From the NCBI RefSeq assembly GCF_018831085.1, contig NZ_JAGPNM010000003.1, forward strand, positions 124,001-188,000: a DNA stretch of 64,000 nucleotides. The letters run 5' to 3'. A program made the position numbers and the translations under genes. The notes under the pieces were generated by a model that ran no database searches, was not told the DNA's origin, and saw only the letters and a list, made by a program, of their open reading frames with translations. Below, piece after piece: positions 8,451 through 16,011 of this stretch. The DNA comes from Rheinheimera oceanensis (GTDB lineage: Bacteria > Pseudomonadota > Gammaproteobacteria > Enterobacterales > Alteromonadaceae). Numbering within the stretch: the first letter of the stretch is position 1; each line of letters opens with the position of its first letter.

Positions 8451-9284
8451 ATGCAGAAGACATGGTTTATAACAGGTACCTCTACTGGCTTGGGGCGGCT
8501 AATGACAGAAAAGCTTCTGGCGCGTGGCGACAGGGTTGCCGCGACATTACGCAAAGCTGGCAGCCTTGATGATCTTAAAGCGCAATATGGTGATCTTCTT
8601 TGGGTGGCTCAGCTTGATCTCACAGAGGTGCACCAAATACGAGAGGTGGTTGATGCCGCTTTTGTTGAATTTGGTCGTATTGATATCATAGTAAGTAATG
8701 CGGGATATGGTCTTTTCGGTGCGGCAGAAGAGTTAAACGATGCTCAGATCTCGCGACAAATTGCTACTAACCTCACTGGTTCTATCCAGCTGATACGGGC
8801 CGCTTTGCCTCATTTACGTGAACAGGGTGGTGGCCGTATTGTTCAGGTTTCATCAGAAGGTGGACAAATTTCCTATCCAAATTTCAGCCTTTATCATGCT
8901 ACCAAGTGGGGAATTGAAGGATTTATCGAGGCCGTCGCTCAGGAGGTTACGGGATTCGGCATCGATTTCATGATTGCTGAACCAGGACCAACCCGAACAA
9001 ATTTCGCAGCAGCGCTCGATTGCGCGCAGCCCTCCGAGATCTATGCTGACACCTCTTCAGGGGAACTCCGCCGTCTTATTTCCAGCGGAGGATTTACGAT
9101 TCGTGGTGATGCAGCCAACACCGTAGACGTGTTAATCGAGGCGGCTGACCTGAATACCCCGCCATTGCGACTCGTACTCGGCAGCACTGCCTATGAAAAT
9201 ATCCGTGCTGCCCTCATCAATCGACTCGAAACACTGGAAACCCAACGTGACCTCGCTCTGCTGGCCGATAAAAAGGAAAATTGA
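8451..9284 (+). CDS. Short-chain dehydrogenase/reductase (SDR)
   Basis: A 277-residue classical SDR. The cofactor motif TGTSTGLG is at residues ~8-15, NAG near residue 83, the catalytic Ser in VSSEGG and the catalytic Tyr/Lys in YHATK near residue 152. It oxidises or reduces a carbonyl or alcohol with NAD(P); the substrate is unknown. The start at 8451 is chosen because AAAGGAG lies 7 bases before it; a GTG at 8427 would put that site inside the gene. It is divergent from the LysR gene and followed after 1 bp by the lipocalin-like gene, so the three form a self-contained regulated cassette. Confidence 0.92.
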   Translation: MQKTWFITGTSTGLGRLMTEKLLARGDRVAATLRKAGSLDDLKAQYGDLLWVAQLDLTEVHQIREVVDAAFVEFGRIDIIVSNAGYGLFGAAEELNDAQISRQIATNLTGSIQLIRAALPHLREQGGGRIVQVSSEGGQISYPNFSLYHATKWGIEGFIEAVAQEVTGFGIDFMIAEPGPTRTNFAAALDCAQPSEIYADTSSGELRRLISSGGFTIRGDAANTVDVLIEAADLNTPPLRLVLGSTAYENIRAALINRLETLETQRDLALLADKKEN

Positions 9285-9285
9285 T

Positions 9286-9831
9286 ATGCTCGATGGCAGA
9301 AAAACACTTGTATCGGGCATTATTGCAATGGTCCTGTCGATTGGCACTTCAGCAGCTGTGCAAACTCCGAACAAGGTAGCTGGAACCTGGCGGATGTCCT
9401 CCGCGACAGTTGAGGTTGATGGAGCAACGTCATTTCCCTATGGGCCGGAACCCCGCGGTATGCTGGTGTTTACCTGTGATATGCATTTCGTGGAGTTCAT
9501 TCATGATCCTCGTATCCCCCGTTTCAAATCGAATGAGCGTGGCAGTGGGACAGACGAAGAGAACAGGAATGTCATGGCAAGCACTCTTGCTTTGTATGGC
9601 CAATATTCAGTTGATACCGACGGCAATTTCAGCGGAAATACTGTTGAAGGTTCGTCGTTCCCAAACTGGATCGGTGATGTTCGCACAACGAACGAGTTAA
9701 CGATGGCGGTTGAAGACAACCGAATGATTGAGAATTTCCAGCGCCCGGAGGGGGCAAAGGTTACGATCATCTGGAAGCGGGCAACGCCTGACACGGGAGC
9801 GGCCGTAAACCCGGGTTTATGCAACGGATAG
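9286..9831 (+). CDS. Secreted lipocalin-like domain protein
   Basis: A 181-residue protein with a hydrophobic signal segment (GIIAMVLSIGTSAA, cleavage near residue 25). The mature part starts AGTWRMSSATVEVDG and resembles the lipocalin-like domain (Pfam lipocalin_5) found beside oxidoreductases, including a PYGPEPRGMLVFT segment. The start at 9286 is one base after the SDR stop and follows AAAAGGAAAA, so translation is coupled. A small hydrophobic ligand may be bound, but no function is known. It belongs to the same cassette as the SDR and LysR genes. Confidence 0.75.
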   Translation: MLDGRKTLVSGIIAMVLSIGTSAAVQTPNKVAGTWRMSSATVEVDGATSFPYGPEPRGMLVFTCDMHFVEFIHDPRIPRFKSNERGSGTDEENRNVMASTLALYGQYSVDTDGNFSGNTVEGSSFPNWIGDVRTTNELTMAVEDNRMIENFQRPEGAKVTIIWKRATPDTGAAVNPGLCNG

Positions 9832-9846
9832 AAATAAACGGCGCTA

Positions 9847-10080
9847 TGCTATCTGGCACTGGCAGATTCTGAAGCAGCTCGGCAACAAGCCTATCGTGAT
9901 TTGTTTAAAGGCGAAATTAACGAAATCCTGCTGTGTGATATTCGCAGTGCGGTAAAAAGTGGTATGGCGCTGGGTAATGACAGCTTTAAGCAGGAAGTAG
10001 CAGATTTAACAGGGCGGCGGCAGCAAATGGGGCAAACAAGCTTGCTGATGCTCTGCTAAACAGCACGACTATTTATTAAA
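9847..10080 (+). pseudogene. 3' remnant of the second RAYT copy plus its downstream flank
   Basis: From TGCTATCTGGCACTGG at 9847 the sequence matches the intact RAYT from 6936 onward almost base for base (residues CYLALADSEAARQQAYRDLF read in frame) up to CAGCAAATGGGGCA near 10034. It then jumps to the flank that lies downstream of the intact copy at ~7274-7315. The N-terminal and catalytic portions are missing. Together with 7327-7430 this brackets the cassette 7431-9846. Confidence 0.88.
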
Positions 10081-10940
10081 TGGCGCATTTTTTCTGTTAT
10101 CCACTCCGTGATTTCACTGCTCGGGCTGTCGAGGCGTTTTACTATGCCTATTTCAATTAATATATCGCTTAAAAAGTCGGTTTTTACCGCTGTTATTTGC
10201 TCAACAAACCACTGCGCTCTGGCAATATGTTCCGGCACTATTGCCCAGCCCTGATTCTGCGTTACCAGCTCACAAATTAAATAGTAACTGTCTAAATCCC
10301 AATGGTTTGGGCTTAATGCACTTTCGCGGTTCTCGCCCGAACGGTTACATAGCACAAACTGCCGGTGCTGCTGCAGTTGCGCCAGGCTTAATACGCCGGC
10401 ATTGGCCAGCGGGTGCTTGTTACCGACAATCAGTATTTTTTTAAAATGCCCTAAAGACTGTAAGGTTAAACCCTCTGGTAAGGCACTGTTGCTGAGCATA
10501 AAACCAAGGTCGGCTTTTTGCCTGGCAATGGCCGTGGCAATGTCGTCTTGTGAGCCATTGGTAATAACCAGATGGGTGTTTGGAAATAAATCGCCGACCT
10601 GAGAAAAAATAGAGTGGATGGTTTCCAGCGGTAAGGCTTCATCTATTGCGATACGTAGCGAAATGGGCTCTTTACTGGCTGCTGCCATTGCTCTTGCATC
10701 CAGGCGCAGGCACTGGTTAAGCACGGCCCGTGCTTCAGGCAGCATTTCTTTACCCAATGCGGTTAAGGCCGGAAATTTCGAGCGGCGGTCAAATAACTCA
10801 AAGCCTAAATCGAGCTCTAAATTAGCAATGGCACTGCTGATGCGTGACTGCGCTTTGTGCAGCTGCCTGGCCGCGGCGGAAAAAGAACCCAGCTCGGCAG
10901 CGGTAACAAAGGCCAGTAATTGATCTAAGGTCCAGTTCAT
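10056..10940 (-). CDS. LysR family transcriptional regulator beside a MATE transporter
   Basis: A 294-residue LysR protein. The helix-turn-helix is MNWTLDQLLAFVTAAELGSF then SAAARQLHKAQSRISSAIANLE; the C-terminal part is the effector domain. The start at 10940 has GGAGATAGC directly upstream; a longer start at 10970 lacks support. It is divergent from the MATE gene with a 134-bp spacer and probably regulates it. The final codons (LINSRAV) lie in DNA that is repeated at 7291-7314, where it would read LINSHAV followed by a stop, so the tail of this gene was duplicated together with the RAYT. Confidence 0.9.
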   Translation of the reverse strand: MNWTLDQLLAFVTAAELGSFSAAARQLHKAQSRISSAIANLELDLGFELFDRRSKFPALTALGKEMLPEARAVLNQCLRLDARAMAAASKEPISLRIAIDEALPLETIHSIFSQVGDLFPNTHLVITNGSQDDIATAIARQKADLGFMLSNSALPEGLTLQSLGHFKKILIVGNKHPLANAGVLSLAQLQQHRQFVLCNRSGENRESALSPNHWDLDSYYLICELVTQNQGWAIVPEHIARAQWFVEQITAVKTDFLSDILIEIGIVKRLDSPSSEITEWITEKMRHLINSRAV

Positions 10941-11074
10941 TGCTATCTCCTTATGCGGCGCTGTTAACAACAGTTGTTTGGTTTATACGTATCCGCTATG
11001 CGGATGGTAGCTAACTTTAATGTATCTTATTTTTATATATCATGCCGGTGTTTCCACTCTATGGGTAGCAAGTC

Positions 11075-12469
11075 ATGCAAGTTGTAACACCGGTTCAGCC
11101 GTCACAATCGGTAGCTGGCGCATTTTGGCGTTTTGCCATTCCGTCTATCGTTGCCATGTTAGTCAGCGGTTTGTATCAGATTATTGATGGCTTTTTCGTT
11201 GGCCACTTTGTTGGTGCCAACGGGCTGGCAGGCATCAATATGGCAATACCCTTGCTGGGTTTAATTATGGGCTTTGGTTTGCTGGTGGGTATGGGCGGTG
11301 GCAGTGTGTTGTCTAAATACCGCGGTGAAAACAATCTGGCTGCCACACAGGCAACACTGGTTACCGCGCTTTTATTGGTAGTGCTGATTGGCTTATTCGC
11401 CACCTTGGTGTTTATTACTTTTGGTAAAAGCCTGCTAACGCTGCAAGGCGCAACGGGCATAACTATGCAGATGAGCTGGAGCTATGTGCAGACGATGTCG
11501 TTTGGTGCGCTTATTTCTATTGGGGCCAGTGCCATGCCGATGCTGGTACGCAATGACGATAGCCCGAATCTGGCAACGGTGTTTATTATCGTCGGTGCCT
11601 TAACCAATATTGCGCTGGACTATGTGTTTCTGGCTCATCTGGATATGGGCTTACAAGGTGCAGCCATTGCCACTTTAATTGCGCAACTGGCCACCTGTGT
11701 GTTGTGTCTGCGTTATTTTATATCGTCTAAAGCCAAAACTACTCTGGCAGTAAAACAATTTGATAAAGCTATTGCCATACGCATTGTGCAATTGGGTTCA
11801 TCCAACCTGGTGATGTTTATCTATTTCAGCTTTGTTATGGCATTCCATAATATGCAATTTATGGCCTATGGCGATACCACGCAATTAGCGGCTTTTGCGA
11901 TTGTCGGGTACTTAGCCAGCTGCTATTTCTTCTTTGCTGAAGGCTTGGTAAGCGGCTTGCAGCCACCGGTAAGCTATTACCTGGGCGCCAGACAATACCA
12001 ACGCATTACTGAAACGGTAAAACTGGCGTTTTCTGTCACTATTGGTTCGGGTATAGCTATGGTGATACTGCTTAATCTTTTTCCGCAGCTGTTTATCAGT
12101 ATCTTTACCACAGGTAATGAGGCATTGCTGGAGGCAAGTAAAAATGGTATCCGTCTGCACCTGATGGCCCTGTTTTTAGATGGCTTTTTGTTTATGGCGG
12201 CTATTTACTTTGTTGCCGTTGGTAAGAGTGGCCAGGCACTGTTTGTGTCCTTGGGCAATATGCTAATTCAGTTGCCATTTCTGTTTATTTTGCCGAAGTT
12301 CCTTGGTATTGCTGGTGTTTGGCTGGCTGTGCCGTTATCCAATATTGCCTTTGTATTGATTGTACTGCCGATGCTGTTGCTTAACCTGAAAGGCCTGAGG
12401 CAACTGCATAAGCAGCAGGGCAACACAGATAGGGTAGTGGCTAAGCATCCTGCTTTTGATGCCGGTTAA
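11075..12469 (+). CDS. MATE family multidrug/Na+ efflux transporter
   Basis: A 464-residue inner-membrane protein with about 12 hydrophobic segments. The N-terminus (FWRFAIPSIVAMLVSGLYQIIDGFFVGHFVGANGLAGINMAIPL) is typical of the MepA-like MATE branch, with an internal duplication of the six-helix unit. These transporters expel cationic drugs or metabolites using Na+ or H+ gradients. It is divergent from the LysR gene at 10056-10940, which is its likely regulator. The substrate cannot be read from sequence. Confidence 0.92.
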   Translation: MQVVTPVQPSQSVAGAFWRFAIPSIVAMLVSGLYQIIDGFFVGHFVGANGLAGINMAIPLLGLIMGFGLLVGMGGGSVLSKYRGENNLAATQATLVTALLLVVLIGLFATLVFITFGKSLLTLQGATGITMQMSWSYVQTMSFGALISIGASAMPMLVRNDDSPNLATVFIIVGALTNIALDYVFLAHLDMGLQGAAIATLIAQLATCVLCLRYFISSKAKTTLAVKQFDKAIAIRIVQLGSSNLVMFIYFSFVMAFHNMQFMAYGDTTQLAAFAIVGYLASCYFFFAEGLVSGLQPPVSYYLGARQYQRITETVKLAFSVTIGSGIAMVILLNLFPQLFISIFTTGNEALLEASKNGIRLHLMALFLDGFLFMAAIYFVAVGKSGQALFVSLGNMLIQLPFLFILPKFLGIAGVWLAVPLSNIAFVLIVLPMLLLNLKGLRQLHKQQGNTDRVVAKHPAFDAG

Positions 12470-12489
12470 TTTAAGGGATGCTTACCGTT

Positions 12490-13248
12490 TTAGTCGGAAA
12501 TCAGCACTAAATAAGCCTGGGTTACTTCGCTGATATGTGCCTGCATAGCCGCTCTGGCGCCGTCGGCATCGCGCCGGCTAATGCACTGATAAATTTTTTC
12601 ATGCGCCAGAATATTGGTCCCGGCTACCTGTTGCTGAATTTTTCGCGTAAATAACCGGCTTAGCTCTGAGCTTTCACGCAGTTGCCACAGCCATTCAATC
12701 ATCGACTGCAGTGCACTATTGCGGGTGGCACTGGCAATTAACTGATGAAATTTGCCGTCGTAAGCTTCGGCCTCAGTGCTTTTTTGTGCCTGCACCAGCA
12801 GTGTCATCTGTTGCAGGTAAGCCTTGAGTTTTTGCAGCTCTTCATTACTGATGCGTTCAGCTGCCAGCGCAGCGGCATCGCCTTCCAGCAGTAAGCGTGC
12901 TTCCATAATTTCCAGCGGGCCGGGGGCGTCGTCGGCCACTATTGAGCTTTTCAGGCCGTGGCGTTTTTCGGCGGCTTTTTGCACATAAATACCAGAGCCC
13001 GGCCTGATTTCTACCAGGCCGGATACCTCCAGCGCAATTAATGCTTCGCGTACCGTTTGTCGGCTTACGTCATAACTTTGTGCCAGATCGCGCTCTGCCG
13101 CTAAGCGGCTGCCGGGGCTAAGTTCGCCGGTGCTGATCCGCCCGGCCAGTTTTTCGGCAATTTGCAGATAAAGCCTTGAGCCAGCGGGTGTCGGGCGCAG
13201 TGGGCTGGTGTTGGATGATAGCTGTACAGTTTTTGTCATGATACTCAT
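12490..13248 (-). CDS. GntR family (FadR/FCD subfamily) transcriptional regulator
   Basis: A 252-residue protein with an N-terminal winged helix (SRLYLQIAEKLAGRISTGEL then GSRLAAERDLAQSYDVSRQTVREALIALEVSGLVEIRPGSGIYV) and a C-terminal all-helical FCD domain (EIMEARLLLEGDAAALAAERI). FCD regulators bind small acids, often hexuronate or pyruvate-like. It is divergent from the mannonate dehydratase gene, and the spacer carries three operator-like inverted repeats. The likely role is repression of manD and itself until a hexuronate pathway intermediate appears. The first ATG was taken; an ATG at 13239 is an alternative. Confidence 0.9.
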   Translation of the reverse strand: MSIMTKTVQLSSNTSPLRPTPAGSRLYLQIAEKLAGRISTGELSPGSRLAAERDLAQSYDVSRQTVREALIALEVSGLVEIRPGSGIYVQKAAEKRHGLKSSIVADDAPGPLEIMEARLLLEGDAAALAAERISNEELQKLKAYLQQMTLLVQAQKSTEAEAYDGKFHQLIASATRNSALQSMIEWLWQLRESSELSRLFTRKIQQQVAGTNILAHEKIYQCISRRDADGARAAMQAHISEVTQAYLVLISD

Positions 13249-13256
13249 TTAAAAAA

Positions 13257-13334
13257 AATTGGACGGACCAATTATTTTTTTATTGTAAATTGGCCTGTCC
13301 GAATGCTAGTGTCTATAAATCGGCCAGACCAATT
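13257..13334. promoter_or_regulatory. Three phased GntR/FadR-type operators between gntR and manD
   Basis: Three sites share a 6-5-6 layout: AATTGGACGGACCAATT (13257-13273, perfect arms), AATTGGCCTGTCCGAAT (13288-13304) and AATCGGCCAGACCAATT (13318-13334). Centres are 31 and 30 bp apart, near three helical turns. The pattern resembles the AATTGGTnnnACCAATT operator known for PdhR of the same subfamily. Sites 2 and 3 cover a plausible manD promoter. Confidence 0.8.
13290..13319 (+). promoter_or_regulatory. Putative manD promoter
   Basis: TTGGCC (-35, 13290-13295) and TATAAA (-10, 13314-13319) are 18 bp apart. The -35 lies inside operator 2 and operator 3 overlaps the -10, as expected for repression by occlusion. 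Confidence 0.5.
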
Positions 13335-13379
13335 TAGTCGGTCGGTCAGCACTATTCAAGTTTTTAGTTGAGGAACACT

Positions 13380-14588
13380 ATGAAAATCATCGATGCCAAA
13401 GTGATTGTAACCTGTCCGGGCAGAAATTTTGTTACGCTGAAGATCACCACCGATCAGGGCTTGTACGGTATCGGTGATGCAACGCTTAATGGCCGCGAGC
13501 TGGCGGTTGCCAGTTATTTGCAGGATCACCTGATCCCGTGTCTGATTGGCCGCGATGCCAGCCAGATTGAAGATATCTGGCAGTTTTTCTACCGTGGCGC
13601 TTACTGGCGCCGTGGCCCGGTGGGTATGACCGCCATAGCGGCTATTGATGTGGCGCTGTGGGATATTAAAGCCAAAGCCGCCAATATGCCGTTATACCAA
13701 TTACTGGGAGGCCGCAGCCGTGATGGCGTTATGGTGTATGGCCATGCCAATGGCCGGGATATCGCCGAAACGGTAGCGGAAGTGGGTAAGTATATTGAGC
13801 TGGGTTATAAAGCGATCCGCGCCCAAACCGGCATACCTGGCCTGGCCAGCACCTATGGTGTATCGAAAGATAAAATGTATTACGAACCGGCAGATAACGA
13901 TTTGCCGTCAGAAAACCTGTGGTCTACCAGTAAATACCTGAACAGCGTACCCAAGCTGTTTGAAACACTGCGCAGCACCTATGGTTATGAACATCATTTA
14001 CTGCACGACACCCACCACCGTTTAACGCCGATTGAAGCCGCGCAGCTGGGTAAATCGCTGGAGCCCTACAAACTGTTCTGGCTGGAAGATGCGGTACCGG
14101 CAGAGTTACAGGAAGGCTTCCGGTTGTTCCGCCATCATACCACTACGCCTATAGCCGTGGGTGAGGTGTTTGCCTCTATCCATGATTGTCAGCAACTGAT
14201 CAGCGAGCAGCTGATTGACTATATCCGTACCACCATAGTGCACGCTGGCGGTATTACCCATTTACGCCGTATTGCGCACCTGGCCGAGCTATATCATGTG
14301 CGTACCGGCTTCCACGGCGCGACCGATTTAAGCCCGGTAACCATGGGCGCGGCACTGCATTTTGATACCTGGGTGCCGAATTTCGGTATTCAGGAATATA
14401 TGCGCCATACCGATGAAACCGACGAAGTATTCCCGCACGATTACCATTTTGATAATGGCTATCTGAAGGTGGGTGATACACCGGGCCATGGTGTTGATAT
14501 CGATGAAGCCAAGGCGGCGAAATACCCGTATAAACGTGCCTATTTGCCGGTAAACCGGTTAGAAGACGGTACTATGTTTAATTGGTAA
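13380..14588 (+). CDS. manD: D-mannonate dehydratase (enolase superfamily, ManD/RspA type)
   Basis: A 402-residue enolase-superfamily enzyme that dehydrates D-mannonate to 2-keto-3-deoxy-D-gluconate, a step of glucuronate breakdown. Highly typical segments are [76 protein letters not shown] and [20 protein letters not shown]. The metal ligands lie in the HD, LED and GE motifs. It ends with the family-typical [10 protein letters not shown]. The start at 13380 follows TTGAGGAACACT. It is controlled presumably by the divergent GntR regulator. Some family members have low activity or act on D-gluconate, so activity is probable rather than proven. Confidence 0.92.
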   Translation: MKIIDAKVIVTCPGRNFVTLKITTDQGLYGIGDATLNGRELAVASYLQDHLIPCLIGRDASQIEDIWQFFYRGAYWRRGPVGMTAIAAIDVALWDIKAKAANMPLYQLLGGRSRDGVMVYGHANGRDIAETVAEVGKYIELGYKAIRAQTGIPGLASTYGVSKDKMYYEPADNDLPSENLWSTSKYLNSVPKLFETLRSTYGYEHHLLHDTHHRLTPIEAAQLGKSLEPYKLFWLEDAVPAELQEGFRLFRHHTTTPIAVGEVFASIHDCQQLISEQLIDYIRTTIVHAGGITHLRRIAHLAELYHVRTGFHGATDLSPVTMGAALHFDTWVPNFGIQEYMRHTDETDEVFPHDYHFDNGYLKVGDTPGHGVDIDEAKAAKYPYKRAYLPVNRLEDGTMFNW

Positions 14589-14627
14589 TGGGGTTTAATT
14601 GGTAATGGGGTTTAACCGGTAAATAGT
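14577..14627 (+). repeat. 17-bp triple tandem repeat over the manD stop codon
   Basis: TTTAATTGGTAATGGGG is present at 14577-14593 and 14594-14610, with a degenerate third unit at 14611-14627. The first unit includes the last codons and stop of manD. The following ~170 bp up to lacI show no gene. Confidence 0.8.
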
Positions 14628-14795
14628 CCATATTGTTGGTTAAGGCCTGCACCAGAGCCAGCTAAAATGCTACCGGCACTGGTTCAGGCTTTATTTTTTT
14701 GTGTAACTTAAGCCGTTGTAAGCAGAAAGTTATTTGCACAGCCAGGGGGGCCGGTATAAAGTTGGCTAATCACGCTGCATGCTTAGTTAATCTTA

Positions 14796-15824
14796 ATGGA
14801 CGCTATGTCGAGCAAAAAACCTACCATCAAAGATGTGGCCCGCCTCGCCGGGGTGTCGTTTAAAACGGTGTCCCGGGTAGTGAATAATGAAGCCTGGGTC
14901 AGCGATGACATTAAAACCAGAGTGCAGGCAGTTATTGCCCAACTGAATTATCAGCCCAACCGCACGGCAAGGCTAATGCGCACAGCGCCGTTTTCACTGG
15001 CGTTTGTGTACGATAACCCCAACAGCCATTACGTGATTGAAATGCAAAACGGCATTTTATCGCAGTGCCGGCAAAAAGGCTTTGAGCTGGTGATCCACCC
15101 GACAGATTCTCACTCTGGCCAGGTACTGCAGGAGCTGACTACTATTATTGGTAGCAATCAGGTGGGTGGGGTGATCCTGACACCGCCGCTGTCAGAAAAC
15201 CGTGAACTGGTGCAGCAACTACTGGCCCAGCAGGCTAAAGTAGTACGTATAGTGTCAGGCTCAGCACCACCGGATGATTTGTGCCCAACCATTTATGTTG
15301 ACGATGAACAAGCCGGTTTTAACATTACCCGGCATTTGCTGACACTGGGCCACCGCCGTATTGCGTTTTTGGGCTATCACAAAGATCACCAATCGTCACT
15401 GGGTCGTTATCGGGGCTATTGTGCCGCGCTGCATGAGGCCGGCTTAACGGTGTCAGAACAATTGGTGCTAGCCGGTGATTTTACCTTTGATTCAGGTGTC
15501 GCCATGACCGAGCAGCTATTACAGCGCGGTGACAAACCCACCGCATTGTTTGGCTGTAATGATGAAATTGCCGCCGGTGCTTTATTTACTGCCCGTATGC
15601 ATCAGCTAGCTGTACCACAAGACCTGTCGATAGTAGGCTTTGAAAACAGCCCGTTCTCGCGCCAAACCTGGCCGAGGCTAACCACAGTGCACCAACCCAA
15701 TGCCGAAATAGCCGCCAAAGCGGCTGCCCTGCTCATTAGCCTGATGCTGGAGAATGAAGCGCAAACCGAACATTGCGGCTTTGAGCTGCAATTGGTATTG
15801 CGTGATTCTGTTTCTATATTGTAG
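14796..15824 (+). CDS. LacI family transcriptional regulator, probable NagR
   Basis: A 342-residue LacI-type repressor. The N-terminal helix-turn-helix and hinge are IKDVARLAGVSFKTVSRVVN and NYQPNRTARLMRT. The rest is the two-lobed sugar-binding domain with RRIAFLGYHKDH and FGCNDEIAAGAL. It lies directly upstream of the TonB-dependent receptor and nag genes, and two matching dyads sit in the 188-bp gap between them. By analogy with NagR of Shewanella/Xanthomonas nag loci, it probably represses the operon until GlcNAc or GlcNAc-6-phosphate is present. The effector is inferred. Confidence 0.88.
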   Translation: MDAMSSKKPTIKDVARLAGVSFKTVSRVVNNEAWVSDDIKTRVQAVIAQLNYQPNRTARLMRTAPFSLAFVYDNPNSHYVIEMQNGILSQCRQKGFELVIHPTDSHSGQVLQELTTIIGSNQVGGVILTPPLSENRELVQQLLAQQAKVVRIVSGSAPPDDLCPTIYVDDEQAGFNITRHLLTLGHRRIAFLGYHKDHQSSLGRYRGYCAALHEAGLTVSEQLVLAGDFTFDSGVAMTEQLLQRGDKPTALFGCNDEIAAGALFTARMHQLAVPQDLSIVGFENSPFSRQTWPRLTTVHQPNAEIAAKAAALLISLMLENEAQTEHCGFELQLVLRDSVSIL

Positions 15825-15863
15825 AAAACATCATTTTCAATAAAAACAATAGCTTAAAATTTA

Positions 15864-15901
15864 TGTCAACGTTGTCATGTGTTTAATTGACAACGTTGAC
15901 A
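15864..15901. promoter_or_regulatory. Two LacI-type operators before the TonB receptor gene
   Basis: TGTCAACGTTGTCA (15864-15877) and TGACAACGTTGACA (15888-15901) share the palindromic core CAACGTTG, and each is the exact reverse complement of the other. Centres are 24 bp apart. The central CG is usual for LacI-family operators. Confidence 0.85.
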
Positions 15902-15916
15902 GTGTGGTGCTAACTT
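15887..15916 (+). promoter_or_regulatory. Putative promoter of the TonB receptor/nag operon
   Basis: A perfect -35 TTGACA (15887-15892) lies inside the second operator. An extended -10 TG-C-TAACTT (15908-15916) follows at 18-bp spacing. The overlap predicts that repressor binding blocks RNA polymerase. Confidence 0.5.
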
Positions 15917-16011
15917 GAATTCAGAGTGGTTAATAAATCACCGGCCAGTAAACACTGGTACACAGGAAAAGACGTTCAATAAACCATAATTGGCAACAAG
16001 AGAGCGCAGGT

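Larger units (their letters stand above)
7431..9846. mobile_element. LysR/SDR/lipocalin cassette replacing the middle of a RAYT gene
   Basis: The interval contains exactly three genes (lysR, SDR, lipocalin-like) and is bounded on both sides by pieces of one RAYT gene. About 455 bp of the transposase, codons ~6 to 158, are absent. No transposase, terminal inverted repeat or target duplication for the cassette itself was seen, so the mechanism is unknown. The boundary is defined by loss of similarity to the intact RAYT. Confidence 0.6.

Noticed and set aside
9193..9285. Longer N-terminus for the lipocalin-like protein
   Set aside because: It lies inside the SDR gene in another frame. The ATG at 9286 has a ribosome site and gives a proper signal peptide.
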